DNA from: Cyclobacteriaceae bacterium
GTDB taxonomy: Bacteria > Bacteroidota > Bacteroidia > Cytophagales > Cyclobacteriaceae
Direction: 5' to 3'
DNA length: 64,000 nt
Assembly: GCA_028281285.1 (NCBI GenBank)
Contig: JANQKF010000033.1
Location: 62,001-126,000, forward strand
In this document: positions 16,496 through 25,499 of the stretch, piece after piece
Position numbering within the stretch: the first letter of the stretch is position 1
How the letters are laid out: the number at the start of each line of letters is the position of its first letter
Position numbers and translations under genes: made by a program
The notes under the pieces: model-generated
The model's input: only the letters and a program-made list of their open reading frames with translations
Told to the model about the DNA's origin: nothing
The model's database searches: none

Positions 16496-16581
16496 GTTTC
16501 AGGATCTAATAATCGTAGATTCTGAAACAGGCCTGTCTGCATTACCTATGCCGGCAGGCAGGAGACAAAGGCAGTTTCAGA
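16496..16581. repeat. Dispersed hairpin repeat (GTTTCAGGATCT family with CCTGCCTGCCGGCA core)
   Basis: GTTTCAGGATCT (16496-16507) pairs with AGATTCTGAAAC (16517-16528), 12 bp with one G-T wobble, and a further GTTTCAGA arm lies at 16574-16581. Between them, TGCCGGCAGGCAGG (16549-16562) is the reverse complement of 14 bases at 8055-8068. The wording resembles the common Bacteroidota GTCATCCTGAACTTGTTTCAGGATCT intergenic repeat. Confidence 0.6.
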
Positions 16582-16589
16582 GTGATATT

Positions 16590-16616
16590 TAAAAAAGGCG
16601 GCCTAAGCCGCCTTTC
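16590..16616 (-). terminator. Rho-independent terminator of the metalloprotease gene
   Basis: Stem GGCGGC/GCCGCC with a 4-base loop (16597-16612), extended by A/T pairs and followed on the minus strand by a run of T. It lies 8 bp beyond the stop of the gene at 16624-19059. Confidence 0.85.
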
Positions 16617-16623
16617 AATTGTT

Positions 16624-19059
16624 TTAATGCCATGTATGATTGCACCACCTCATCATGCCCATACCGATTGGTGAACCATCGGGAGGTGTCAACGCATTGA
16701 ACGGAGTTACGTCACCCATATTGTTCATGAATTGCTGAATTCTTACAGACATGCCTAACAGAAATGCCTGATCGGACTTGTCCACAGAGGCCATATTTTG
16801 AGAAAGGGCAACCATCGTATTTTGAAGCCCATGGATGGCTACGTTTCTCGCCTGTGCTGATGCCTGACCGCTTTTCGCCAATTTCATCAATTGATTGACC
16901 AATTGATCAGCAACCATTCGCTGTAATTCCTTTTGATAGCCTGTGTAATCGCCTTCCAGGCTTGCGGAACGTAAGCTTTCAATCACCTCTATCAGTCCCA
17001 ATTGGTTTCCATCCATTGCTTTTTGTTGTACTAGCCGAGTAGCTCGTGCAGGATTTAGAACAAAAGCCATCACGGCACCTGCGACACTTTCGCCAGGAGC
17101 TATGGGGTCAAACATCACGCCTGTTCTCACTTTAAAAGTTTCTCTGGACCTGCCATAACCCGGAGGTCTTGGCGGAATCAAATCCAGGATGTGATCAGGA
17201 AATGCCAGGTTTTCCGGTTTGATTACGTTTAACAGTGAATTCAGGGCAGCCTTTTGCTCCTCGACTGGGACCACTCTATGTGGGTCTTGAGAATCTCCAC
17301 GAACCTTATAGGCATAATAAGATCCGGCAACTACTTTGGAAGCTGCTTCCAACTGATAGCGATGGATCATGTACATCGGAACCAACACCTCTTCCAAAGT
17401 GGCCATTGGGGCACCGACTGGAATGTTTTTCTCAGAGAAGTTCTTTAATACAGCCTCTCTTAAACCCATTAATCGATTCAGCTCATCTGCCGGACTCTGA
17501 CCATTATCCCAAAGGTGAGAGAAAGGGTGAGCACCAAAGGGTGGCCGTGAATCTGCATCCGAAATGTTGTAGAGGCCATCTTTGAATTGCTTTTCCATTA
17601 ATTTGTTCAATTCCTCTTTCTCATTGGCATTCGGAGCGAACTGGCTGTATCCCCAAGCCACGGTGGCTTTGTCCCATTCGCCTATTCCCACGCCATAAGC
17701 ATCGTCTAAAACAATTTTGCCGTTACTTTCCTTGATTAGAGGATGGGGATAGTCCATCACCGATGCGCGATCGTTCAAACTTGAAGCAAAGTTGTGATTG
17801 ATCCCCAGGGTATGGCCGATTTCGTGGGCCGAAAGCTGGCGTAACCTCGCTAAGGCCATTTTCAACATCTCAGGATCAGGAGTTGTTCCATTTTCATACG
17901 GGGTCAATAAACCTTGAGCAATTAGGAAGTCTTGTCGCACTCGTAGTGAGCCTAAGCTTACATGCCCCTTAAGTATTTCTCCAGTTCGTGGATCGGCTAT
18001 TGACGACCCGTAAGACCAACCCCTTGTCGATCGGTGCACCCACTGAATCACATTATATCTTACGTCCAGATTATCGGCTCCTTCAGGCATTTCCCGAACA
18101 TCGAAGGCATTTCTGAATCCAGCAGCTTCAAAAGCTTCGTTCCACCATTTACCCCCCTCAATCAAAGCACTTTTGATAGGCTCAGGAGCGCCTCTGTCCA
18201 CATAGTAGATAATAGGTTCTATTGGCTCACTTACTCTTGCTCTTGGATTCTTCTTCTCAAGTCGATGTCTTCGAATAAAGCGCTTGACGATATTAGACTC
18301 AATTGGCGTAGCATAATCTAGGTAAGAGATAGCCTGGAAGCCAGATCTAGGATCATGCTCTCTAGGGTTATAATTGTCATCCGGAAGCTCGATAAATGAA
18401 TGGTGGGTTCTGACAGTAACCGCATCAGAGCTTGGAGTTACACTTCTGATAAATCCCCCTGTCGCATTGCCCGTAAATGTCAATGTGGCTTCGAACTCAG
18501 AGTTTTTTGGGAAATTCTTGAGCATAGGAGGGTAGATAGCGGATCTGTTGGCGTCAAGTCGATAGCTGCCCTGCCTTCTTAATCGATTCACAACTCCATG
18601 AGAATCTCTCATAAGGAAAGAAGTGATATCAATCAGGATCTTGCCGTTTTCTTCGGCCTCCACCTTGAATCCTGCGATCACAGATTCAGCAAAAGCTTCA
18701 TCTACAGCATTTACTTCGTCCTGATTGTCACTGATGGCCCGGTAGCGATAGTTGGGTTGTACCATCATCACCTTAGGACCAACTCTTCTGAACTCTACCA
18801 CACGGGTGCCACCGAGTTGACCCCTGTCCAGGCCAATGTCATTTGACCCAACACCAGCGGCCAATGAATTCACATACAGGAATTCTTCATCGAGATTCTC
18901 TATTTCCAACCAGACCTTGCCGGCTTTTTCATCCCAATAGTAAGTGAAGTATCCCTCTTTTTTGGTCATGTCTTTGGTGACATCCGAGATGGTTTTTTGT
19001 CCGAAAGAAGTCAGGCTTATCAGAATGATAACCGTGGACAATAGTAGCTTTTTATGCAT
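16624..19059 (-). CDS. Exported zinc metalloprotease (DUF4953/DUF5117-type)
   Basis: 811 residues from the ATG at 19059; a longer reading from 19098 would put 13 extra residues before an otherwise perfect signal peptide (MHKKLLLSTVIILISLTSFG), so the shorter start is preferred. The catalytic motif HEIGHTLGINH gives H412, E413, H416 and H422, the extended HExxHxxGxxH of metzincins, followed by SVMDYPHP as the Met-turn. The domains around it (DUF5117/DUF5118 and DUF4953) are typical of a Bacteroidota family of secreted proteases. It is monocistronic, with its own terminator at 16590-16616, and diverges from an S9 peptidase gene, suggesting a joint role in extracellular protein breakdown. Confidence 0.9.
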   Translation of the reverse strand: MHKKLLLSTVIILISLTSFGQKTISDVTKDMTKKEGYFTYYWDEKAGKVWLEIENLDEEFLYVNSLAAGVGSNDIGLDRGQLGGTRVVEFRRVGPKVMMVQPNYRYRAISDNQDEVNAVDEAFAESVIAGFKVEAEENGKILIDITSFLMRDSHGVVNRLRRQGSYRLDANRSAIYPPMLKNFPKNSEFEATLTFTGNATGGFIRSVTPSSDAVTVRTHHSFIELPDDNYNPREHDPRSGFQAISYLDYATPIESNIVKRFIRRHRLEKKNPRARVSEPIEPIIYYVDRGAPEPIKSALIEGGKWWNEAFEAAGFRNAFDVREMPEGADNLDVRYNVIQWVHRSTRGWSYGSSIADPRTGEILKGHVSLGSLRVRQDFLIAQGLLTPYENGTTPDPEMLKMALARLRQLSAHEIGHTLGINHNFASSLNDRASVMDYPHPLIKESNGKIVLDDAYGVGIGEWDKATVAWGYSQFAPNANEKEELNKLMEKQFKDGLYNISDADSRPPFGAHPFSHLWDNGQSPADELNRLMGLREAVLKNFSEKNIPVGAPMATLEEVLVPMYMIHRYQLEAASKVVAGSYYAYKVRGDSQDPHRVVPVEEQKAALNSLLNVIKPENLAFPDHILDLIPPRPPGYGRSRETFKVRTGVMFDPIAPGESVAGAVMAFVLNPARATRLVQQKAMDGNQLGLIEVIESLRSASLEGDYTGYQKELQRMVADQLVNQLMKLAKSGQASAQARNVAIHGLQNTMVALSQNMASVDKSDQAFLLGMSVRIQQFMNNMGDVTPFNALTPPDGSPIGMGMMRWCNHTWH

Positions 19060-19109
19060 GATTTTGATGTTTTTATGTACAAGAAGCAAAGCCATCAATA
19101 TAAGAAGAG

Positions 19110-19139
19110 TTTCAATACCGCCCCATACTTTTATATTTG
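19110..19139 (+). promoter_or_regulatory. Bacteroidota-type sigma-A promoter of the S9 peptidase gene
   Basis: TATATTTG at 19132-19139 is an exact match to the Bacteroidota -7 element TAnnTTTG; TTTC at 19110-19113, 18 bp upstream, is one base from the -33 TTTG. Transcription would begin near 19146, leaving a leader of about 26 bases before the ATG at 19172. Confidence 0.6.
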
Positions 19140-19171
19140 TGTGGTTCTATTAAAAACCCACTCTAAAAAGC

Positions 19172-22054
19172 ATGAAAAAGAGATATTTACTGGCTGTCTT
19201 GATGGCATTATTGGCCTCGAGTGTAATGGCCCAAAAAAGAGCATTGACCCATGATGATTATGATTCCTGGAAGAGTATCCAAAACGCTCGAATCAGCAAT
19301 TCAGGTCAATGGGTGTTGTATGCCGTCAATCCACAAGTAGGTGATGGTGTCTTGGAGGTTCAGAATGTGCAAAATGGCACGATCTATAGAGTACACAGAG
19401 CAAAAAACTTTCAGTTTAGCCCTAACAGCAATTTTGTGGTAGCCAGGGTAGATCCCGAATACCAAAAAGAGCGGGAACTTAAGCTTAAGAAAACTTCGAA
19501 AACCAAAATGCCTAAAGATTCGCTTCATATACTAGATCTTGGCACTGGAAATGTAAGACTTGAGTCACGTGTGAAGTCGTACAAGATGGCCACAGAAGAA
19601 AGTGATTGGGTAGCATGGCTCCATGATAAACCACTTAATGACAAAAAGAAAGATAAGGCCGATACCACGGCTGATGGAAAGAAAAGGCCAAAGTCTAAAT
19701 CAAAGGGTACCGAACTGGTGCTCTTGAATATGGCCAGTGGTGCCGAGCATAGATGGCAAGGAGTAATGGACTATGCAATCAGTGAGAAGGGAAACTATCT
19801 CTACTTTGAGAAAGATGAGGCGGATTCGCTAAACCCTTCTGGTGTTTTTGCATTCAATACATCCAATGGTGAATTGAAAACGCTCAACTCTGGTCTGGAG
19901 GATTATCAAAAACTGACCATTGACAAGTCAGGCGAACAGCTCGCATTTCTTGGTACGGCCAATACCAGCAAAGATGATGACAAATATTTCAGTCTGATGC
20001 ATTGGAAAGAAGGGGTCGAAATGGCAAGTATTGTTGCGGACACAATGACCAATGGTCTTCCGGGTGATTGGATGGTAAGTAAAAACGGCAATATCAACTT
20101 CTCTGAAAGTGGCCAACGACTTTACTTTGGAACTGCTCCCAGGCCTGTTAAATATGCCTATGAGGAGGATACCACTATTCTGAAAGAAGAACGTCCGGAA
20201 GTTGATGTGTGGTCGTGGAATGATCCTTATATCCAGCCGATGCAAAAACTTAATTCCGGGAGGGAGAAGAACAGGTCTTACATTGGTATGATTGACGTCA
20301 AATCAGGTCAATTCACTCAGCTCGCGCAGCAATACCTGGAAAGTGTTTCCATTGATTACAGAAGGGATGGCGACTACTTCATAGCGATGGACGACCAATC
20401 TTATCGCATGCAACTTACCTGGGATACCCAGATGCCAAGAGATTACTATTTGGTCGATGCTAAAACAGGCAATGCCGAGTCGATAATGACTACGAAGGGG
20501 AGACCTAATCTTTCACCTGAGGGCAAGTATGCCACCTGGTATAATCCCGATGATCGTCAGTGGTATATGATGGAGATTGCCACGAAAACAATTACCAACC
20601 TGACTGCAGGGATGGATGTGAATTTCTATAACGAGCTGCACGATAGCCCTTCATTACCATTCCAATATGGATCTCCTGGTTGGGTTGAAGATGATAAGGC
20701 ATTTTTGGTTTATGATCGATACGATATCTGGAAGTTTGATCCTTCAGGTAAGAAGTCACCAGTCAACATCACTAATGGCTATGGAAGGAAGAATAATATC
20801 ACTTTCAGATATAGCCGTTTAGATCGGGATCAACGTGCCGTTCCTGCAAAAGGTGAGATGGTATTGACTGCTTTCCACAACTGGACTAAACAATCGGGTT
20901 ACTTCAAAACCCGCCATAATAGGGCAGCTGATCCTGAAAAAATCATTATGGACGATTTCAGGTTTTACGGGCTATCAAAAGCCAAAGACTCTGATCAGGT
21001 AATCCTACGCAGATCAAGCCATACAGAATTTCCCGAGATGTGGACAGCCAATAACTATGAACTGGATGGATTGAGCAAGCTGACCAATGTCGGTGATCAG
21101 CTCGTGGGTATCAATAGAGGTACAGCTGAATTGGTTGAATTTAATTCGTTAGAAGATGGTGAAACAATGCAGGCAATTCTATACAAGCCTGAGAATTTCG
21201 ATCCGAATAAGAAGTATCCGCTGATTGTGTATTTCTATGAGAGAAGATCGAACTCGTTGCATAATCATATGAATCCATCCCCAAGTCGTTCGACAGTCAA
21301 TATTCCTTACTATGTGAGTAATGACTACCTTGTGCTTGTTCCCGATATCAAATACGAACTGGGTTATCCTGGTCCGAGTGCTTATAACCACGTAATCCCG
21401 GCTACTAATGCAGTTGTTGCCAAGGGTTTTGTGGATAAGGATAAGATGGCAATTCAGGGTCAAAGTTGGGGAGGCTATCAAGTCGCTTACTTGGTGACTA
21501 AGACCGATATGTTTGCTGCTGCAGGGGCAGGTGCTCCGGTAGTTAACATGACAAGTGCTTATGGAGGAGTGCGCTGGGGTTCAGGAATGAGTCGAATGTT
21601 CCAATACGAAAAAACCCAAAGTAGATTGGGCGGCACACTTTGGGACAAGCCAACTCGCTACTTTGATAACTCTCCTCTTTTCAGAGCCGATGAAATTACT
21701 ACCCCTCTGTTCATCATGCATAACGACAAGGATACGGCTGTGCCATGGTATCAGGGCATTGAGTTTTACATGGCCCTAAGAAGGTTGAAAAAACCTGCCT
21801 GGATGGTGGTTTACAACGGAGAGGTGCACAACCTTGGTAAGCGAAGAAACATGAAGGATCTTTCTATCCGTATGTCTCAGTTCTTTGATCACTATTTGAA
21901 GGACGCACCAGCTCCGGAATGGATGGTTAAGGGATTACCGGCAACACTGAAGGGAAGAACTTTACGCTATGAACTTTCAGAGCAAGACCCTGCGGAAGTA
22001 CAAGGAACCGGTCAAAGTTTGATGAAAGAAAAGGCAAAAGGAGGTAAGAAATAA
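19172..22054 (+). CDS. Exported S9-family prolyl oligopeptidase-like peptidase
   Basis: 960 residues, longer than most S9 enzymes. A signal peptide ends at VMAQ (residue 21). The N-terminal two thirds are a beta-propeller, including a low-complexity lysine-rich insertion around 155-175. The C-terminal alpha/beta-hydrolase domain carries S765 in GQSWGG, the acid in MHNDKD (D852 or D854) and H886 in GEVHNLG, a complete catalytic triad. It probably cleaves peptides in the periplasm after the larger proteases have acted. A good promoter lies at 19110-19139 and a strong terminator directly after the stop, so it is a single-gene unit diverging from the zinc protease. Confidence 0.9.
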   Translation: MKKRYLLAVLMALLASSVMAQKRALTHDDYDSWKSIQNARISNSGQWVLYAVNPQVGDGVLEVQNVQNGTIYRVHRAKNFQFSPNSNFVVARVDPEYQKERELKLKKTSKTKMPKDSLHILDLGTGNVRLESRVKSYKMATEESDWVAWLHDKPLNDKKKDKADTTADGKKRPKSKSKGTELVLLNMASGAEHRWQGVMDYAISEKGNYLYFEKDEADSLNPSGVFAFNTSNGELKTLNSGLEDYQKLTIDKSGEQLAFLGTANTSKDDDKYFSLMHWKEGVEMASIVADTMTNGLPGDWMVSKNGNINFSESGQRLYFGTAPRPVKYAYEEDTTILKEERPEVDVWSWNDPYIQPMQKLNSGREKNRSYIGMIDVKSGQFTQLAQQYLESVSIDYRRDGDYFIAMDDQSYRMQLTWDTQMPRDYYLVDAKTGNAESIMTTKGRPNLSPEGKYATWYNPDDRQWYMMEIATKTITNLTAGMDVNFYNELHDSPSLPFQYGSPGWVEDDKAFLVYDRYDIWKFDPSGKKSPVNITNGYGRKNNITFRYSRLDRDQRAVPAKGEMVLTAFHNWTKQSGYFKTRHNRAADPEKIIMDDFRFYGLSKAKDSDQVILRRSSHTEFPEMWTANNYELDGLSKLTNVGDQLVGINRGTAELVEFNSLEDGETMQAILYKPENFDPNKKYPLIVYFYERRSNSLHNHMNPSPSRSTVNIPYYVSNDYLVLVPDIKYELGYPGPSAYNHVIPATNAVVAKGFVDKDKMAIQGQSWGGYQVAYLVTKTDMFAAAGAGAPVVNMTSAYGGVRWGSGMSRMFQYEKTQSRLGGTLWDKPTRYFDNSPLFRADEITTPLFIMHNDKDTAVPWYQGIEFYMALRRLKKPAWMVVYNGEVHNLGKRRNMKDLSIRMSQFFDHYLKDAPAPEWMVKGLPATLKGRTLRYELSEQDPAEVQGTGQSLMKEKAKGGKK

Positions 22055-22056
22055 AA

Positions 22057-22087
22057 GAAAGGGCTTCGGCCCTTTTTTCTTTTTTTG
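22057..22087 (+). terminator. Rho-independent terminator of the S9 peptidase gene
   Basis: AAAGGGC (22058-22064), TTCG tetraloop (22065-22068), GCCCTTT (22069-22075), followed by a T-rich tract interrupted by one C. It begins 2 bp after the stop codon. Confidence 0.9.
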
Positions 22088-22089
22088 GA

Positions 22090-22557
22090 TCAATTCTCTG
22101 ATTCAAGTTTGGCAATTTCCTGGTTCACCCAGCTTTCTAACAGTCGTTTTTCCTGATCCGTAAGTTTTCCATGAATCCAGGTATAGGAGGGAAGTGGCAT
22201 GTCTCCGTCCATAACTTCCTCCAACATATCTCCTAGTTTTTTGTTCTTCCTGCGCTTCGAGTATTCGCCCCATTTGGAGAAGTTGAGTTCTTCCCGACCA
22301 TGATCCATATGACCAACGATCCACCATGATATTGGTGCTATTTTGCTGTACCAAGGATATTCTGGTTGATTTGAATGACAATCATAACAGTTGTTCTTCA
22401 AAATGTCGGTCATTTTACTATCGACTCCAAGAAGTGCAATGATATCATTTTGGGAGTCTATTGGTTCAGATAACTTCTTAGGACGATTAATGAATTGGAT
22501 GGCCACAAGGGTCAGAATAATTAGATAAAGGAGGTATTTGAAGATTTTTCTAATCAT
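22090..22557 (-). CDS. Membrane-anchored haem-binding-domain protein
   Basis: 155 residues. One N-terminal membrane helix (8-23) leads to a domain with the c-type haem motif C57-Y-D-C60-H61 followed by SNQPEYPWYSKIAPISWW, GREELNFSKW and MPLPSYTWIH. This is the layout of the haem-binding domain family PF14376, small periplasmic cytochrome-like proteins common in Bacteroidota. The second haem ligand could be the Met in MPL. The role is probably electron transfer or haem sensing, not established. The gene converges on the S9 peptidase gene with the terminator between them. Confidence 0.85.
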   Translation of the reverse strand: MIRKIFKYLLYLIILTLVAIQFINRPKKLSEPIDSQNDIIALLGVDSKMTDILKNNCYDCHSNQPEYPWYSKIAPISWWIVGHMDHGREELNFSKWGEYSKRRKNKKLGDMLEEVMDGDMPLPSYTWIHGKLTDQEKRLLESWVNQEIAKLESEN

Positions 22558-22584
22558 CTCAGCGAATTCCTTTAGGGAAGATAC

Positions 22585-22613
22585 TAAAAAAGCCCGGTGA
22601 CCAACCGGGCTTT
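22585..22613 (-). terminator. Rho-independent terminator of the ECF sigma operon
   Basis: Perfect 10-bp stem AAAGCCCGGT (22589-22598)/ACCGGGCTTT (22604-22613) with a 5-base loop; on the minus strand it is followed by TTTTTT. It lies 26 bp past the stop of the 22639-24036 gene, closing the four-gene unit. Confidence 0.9.
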
Positions 22614-22638
22614 AGACTAGAATTAATACCCAATTAAT

Positions 22639-24036
22639 TTAGCGTATTCTTCCTTTAGCGATTACCGCATTTCTTTCTGCTACTCTCGTAGCTTCTCTAA
22701 GCACGGCTCTTTCGGCCGCTCTTGTGGTGGCATAATTGACAGATGAGGCTTGATAGCGACCCGGGGCAGTAGCCTGATAAACTAAGCTTTCACTTCCTGG
22801 AACACCATAGTAAGAACTTGAACCAAGGGAAGCTTTCAATTTCTTCATGTTTACGGCATCCATTACCTGATTCAAAGATTTATTGCCTTTGGTGAAAGCA
22901 TCAATTTCACTCTTAGGGATCATGAACTGGATGTTGTTAGGCAATCCAGATCGTTTATTCGCACTTAGTCCCATGTTGATGATTACCACTTCATTTGGCT
23001 GCAGGCTTCTCAACGTTCTGCCATACTTAACCAGTTGTTCTTTCACCATTGATTCGAATTCCTGATACTTGGCCTGAATACCTTTATAGAAATCATCGGC
23101 ATTGACCTTGTCGTCTTCACCTCTGCGAGTGATTACCTCAACACCATTGGAAGTAACCAGAGAGTAGTTGTTGCCGCTTGAAGAAAGGTTCACGTTGAAC
23201 ATCAATCCAAAGCCTTCAAAGTAGGTCCATGATGTGGCACCACGTCTCTTGAGGTAGCCATCGTAAGATACTCTGAAAACATCATCGAAGATACCAGCGA
23301 GTATTTTAGCATCAAGCATTTCATCTTCATTGATGTCATAGCTATTGGTTTTGATGCGAGAGAAGACTTCACTTTGAGAGATACTACCTGCTGTGTAAGC
23401 TTTCAAGTCTCTCACTGAGATTTCAGCTGTCATTCTACGCTTGTTTTCATCCCTGGAACTACTCACGAACGCCAATTGACCGTCAATCTTTCTGGAGCTG
23501 GACTGGACATGGAGAGTGTAATTCACTGATACTTGAATTTTTTCATTGTCCTTTAGCTCTCCCAATAGGCTTCCATAATCGGCAAGGAATGTTTTTGCCT
23601 GTTCAGCGATTTTCTTCTTTTTCTCTTCGTTGAATTTTTTCAACTCTTCTTCAGTGAAATTTGTACTGACGACACTTGCTTGCCCAACGCTTACCACCTC
23701 GACTAAATCACCCCAGGCTACATAGTCACTGCCATAGAATATTCCATTTCCAGAAACATTAAATATGACTCCATTGCCCGGTATGTAGAGACCCCGAGTT
23801 CTACTGGTGCTGTTGAAGCTGCTGCTCTTCTTTTTGAAGATATCAGCAAGTACGTTCTCCATGATCAGGATGTCGCGATCCATTTTCGGTAGCTTGCCGA
23901 TGTCCTGGCTATTGTTCAGGTCAATAACATCTCCGATCAGCAAAGCATCCTGAGCCTTAGACTGCATACTAAGCACAGCGATTGCCAAACCCAGTAACAA
24001 AGTCCACATCGTCCTTTTCGTTGTTCTTGTTTTCAT
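22639..24036 (-). CDS. Exported protein with two copies of an unnamed module; last gene of an ECF sigma operon
   Basis: 465 residues with a signal peptide (residues 1-29, ending SKAQ). The protein can be read as two tandem copies of one module, about 51-234 and 239-400. Parallel blocks are DRDILIMENVLADIF / DAKILAGIFDDVF, GNGVIFNVSGNG / GFGLMFNVNLSSSG, KTFLADYGSLLGELKDNEKI / KEQLVKYGRTLRSLQPNEVV, and MTAEISVRDLKAYTAGSIS / IQFMIPKSEIDAFTKGNKSL. A third copy forms the mature part of the next gene upstream. The C-terminal 60 residues are rich in Ala, Arg, Tyr and Ser. No known family was recognised. Its place behind a sigma/anti-sigma pair suggests an envelope role sensed or controlled by that pair. 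Confidence 0.7.
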   Translation of the reverse strand: MKTRTTKRTMWTLLLGLAIAVLSMQSKAQDALLIGDVIDLNNSQDIGKLPKMDRDILIMENVLADIFKKKSSSFNSTSRTRGLYIPGNGVIFNVSGNGIFYGSDYVAWGDLVEVVSVGQASVVSTNFTEEELKKFNEEKKKKIAEQAKTFLADYGSLLGELKDNEKIQVSVNYTLHVQSSSRKIDGQLAFVSSSRDENKRRMTAEISVRDLKAYTAGSISQSEVFSRIKTNSYDINEDEMLDAKILAGIFDDVFRVSYDGYLKRRGATSWTYFEGFGLMFNVNLSSSGNNYSLVTSNGVEVITRRGEDDKVNADDFYKGIQAKYQEFESMVKEQLVKYGRTLRSLQPNEVVIINMGLSANKRSGLPNNIQFMIPKSEIDAFTKGNKSLNQVMDAVNMKKLKASLGSSSYYGVPGSESLVYQATAPGRYQASSVNYATTRAAERAVLREATRVAERNAVIAKGRIR

Positions 24037-24048
24037 TATTCAGATATT

Positions 24049-24666
24049 TTATTCGTTGCTATAATTTATTTTCATATTTCGATTGAAAGCCTCTTCACTT
24101 AAGCTTCCTGCTTTGTAATTCTCTAAATCACTGGCAGAAATCTCGGCTGCCATTTTATAAGTTCTTTTATGGGCAAGAGGAGTAGGCTCCTGCTGCTTTC
24201 CATTCTTTTGTTTTCTTATTCTGTCTTTTACATCAAAGGTAATCGTCACTTTTTCACCGCCATCCAATTTTGGAAGATAGCTCTTATAGGCTTCAAAGAA
24301 CGATTTGATCGCCTCTTCTAATCTTTGTTTTTGGAGATTGATCATATCATCGGAGAAGAAGGTATCCAAAATGTTATCATCAGCATTTCTGAAGCTCCCA
24401 TTGTGTACACTCATGTAGATATCGGCATTATTGGCCTCTACTGTAATGATTACACCTTGTCCTTTTTGATATTTGGCTTCGGCTTTGTCAAAATGGTTAA
24501 GCATCATTTCTCCGCCCCAGCGTTTCAAGTAGTTTTCCAGTGTGACTCTCGTCACTTCCAGGTCCCGTTGTAGCGGGCTAAACCGATCACTACTCATTTG
24601 GGCTGTCGCTTGAAAGGCGACAAAAAGCCCGATGAGTGTGAGTAGATATTTTGAGTATTTGACCAT
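24049..24666 (-). CDS. Exported single-module protein of the ECF sigma operon
   Basis: 205 residues with a signal peptide (1-22, ending ATAQ). The mature protein (33-203) is one copy of the module found twice in the neighbour at 22639-24036: LQRDLEVTRVTLENYL, QGVIITVEANNADIY, AIKSFFEAYKSYLPKLDGGE and KMAAEISASDLENYKAGSLS line up with the blocks there. The start codon lies 2 bp after the anti-sigma stop, so translation is probably coupled. Function unknown; the close link to a membrane anti-sigma factor makes a periplasmic sensor or stress-response role the simplest inference. Confidence 0.7.
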   Translation of the reverse strand: MVKYSKYLLTLIGLFVAFQATAQMSSDRFSPLQRDLEVTRVTLENYLKRWGGEMMLNHFDKAEAKYQKGQGVIITVEANNADIYMSVHNGSFRNADDNILDTFFSDDMINLQKQRLEEAIKSFFEAYKSYLPKLDGGEKVTITFDVKDRIRKQKNGKQQEPTPLAHKRTYKMAAEISASDLENYKAGSLSEEAFNRNMKINYSNE

Positions 24667-24668
24667 GA

Positions 24669-25499
24669 TCAGTTGTTGTTGTTATTATTGTTGTTGTTGT
24701 TGTTTTGAGCTACTAATGCGTTCACCTCCTGAGATAAGTTGAACAATGCCTCTTCTATTTTCTCCTGATCACTTTTTGTGGCATTTTCGAGGGTAGTGAA
24801 GGCGGCTTGAATATTTCTTAAATCATCATGTCTTTGAGTAGTGATATCTTCAGAAAAGCTATCATACAGACCTTTGAAAATATCGCGGTAGTTATCCGTC
24901 AAACTCTCGCTGAGTTCAGCCATCTGATCCATCAAGTCTTGTTTTTGTTGATCGAGAAGCTTGTCAACTACAGCATCAGAAATTTGAAGTGTTTCAGGCT
25001 GAGCATTCATTCGATGTTCGAAAGAAGCCTGAATCGTATTTATCTCATACCCAAGGCTATCCTGGACCGATTCGATATTGTCCATCATAAAGCTAATCAG
25101 GGCTTCTCTATCGGCCTGGAGAATTTCCTGAACCTCATCGGCATTTAATCCTTGCTCGATGGTTCCAAATCCTGCCTGAAAACCCTCTTCACCATAGTTA
25201 ATTGAAAATCCACTGATTTTCCCAAAGGTGAAGAGCAGGAGGAAGGAAGCGGCAATCGCCACATATTTTCTCCAATATAGCCACTCGCTATTGCCTTGTG
25301 CAGGCATAAATGTCATAGGAGATGGAACTTCCTCATCTTCAAGCTGACCCATTAGCATTCTGGTGCCTTCGAGATCTTCCAGCTCTGATTTGAACTCAGG
25401 ATGTTCTTTTATGTATTGATCGATCTGAGCCTTCTTTGACTCATCCAATTCTCCGTAGAGATAGTCGATGATTTCTTCTTGTGTCGGTTTATAGCTCAT
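24669..25499 (-). CDS. Membrane anti-sigma factor-like protein with a poly-asparagine tail
   Basis: 276 residues. The first 50 residues form an acidic helical domain (EEIIDYLYGELDESKKAQID) as in anti-sigma factors that hold ECF sigma factors in the cytoplasm. One membrane helix lies at about 78-97 (YVAIAASFLLLFTFG), followed by a 180-residue periplasmic part predicted to be long helices with heptad-like spacing. The last eleven residues are all Asn. The gene overlaps the upstream sigma gene by 11 bp and is followed after 2 bp by an exported protein gene, typical of a co-translated signalling unit. Regulated release of the sigma factor by proteolysis is inferred, not shown. Confidence 0.75.
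   Translation of the reverse strand: MSYKPTQEEIIDYLYGELDESKKAQIDQYIKEHPEFKSELEDLEGTRMLMGQLEDEEVPSPMTFMPAQGNSEWLYWRKYVAIAASFLLLFTFGKISGFSINYGEEGFQAGFGTIEQGLNADEVQEILQADREALISFMMDNIESVQDSLGYEINTIQASFEHRMNAQPETLQISDAVVDKLLDQQKQDLMDQMAELSESLTDNYRDIFKGLYDSFSEDITTQRHDDLRNIQAAFTTLENATKSDQEKIEEALFNLSQEVNALVAQNNNNNNNNNNN
24672..24704 (-). repeat. Trinucleotide repeat coding for eleven asparagines
   Basis: Eleven codons, nine AAC and two AAT (the two AAT adjacent), directly before the TGA stop of the anti-sigma gene. The tract can slip in whole codons without changing the reading frame, so strain-to-strain length variation is likely. Confidence 0.9.

Noticed and set aside
19060-19098. Upstream extension of the zinc protease gene
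   Set aside because: It would precede a complete signal peptide; the start at 19059 is preferred.
24672-24704. Short tandem repeat considered as a CRISPR-like array
   Set aside because: It is an in-frame trinucleotide run coding for Asn, with no spacers.
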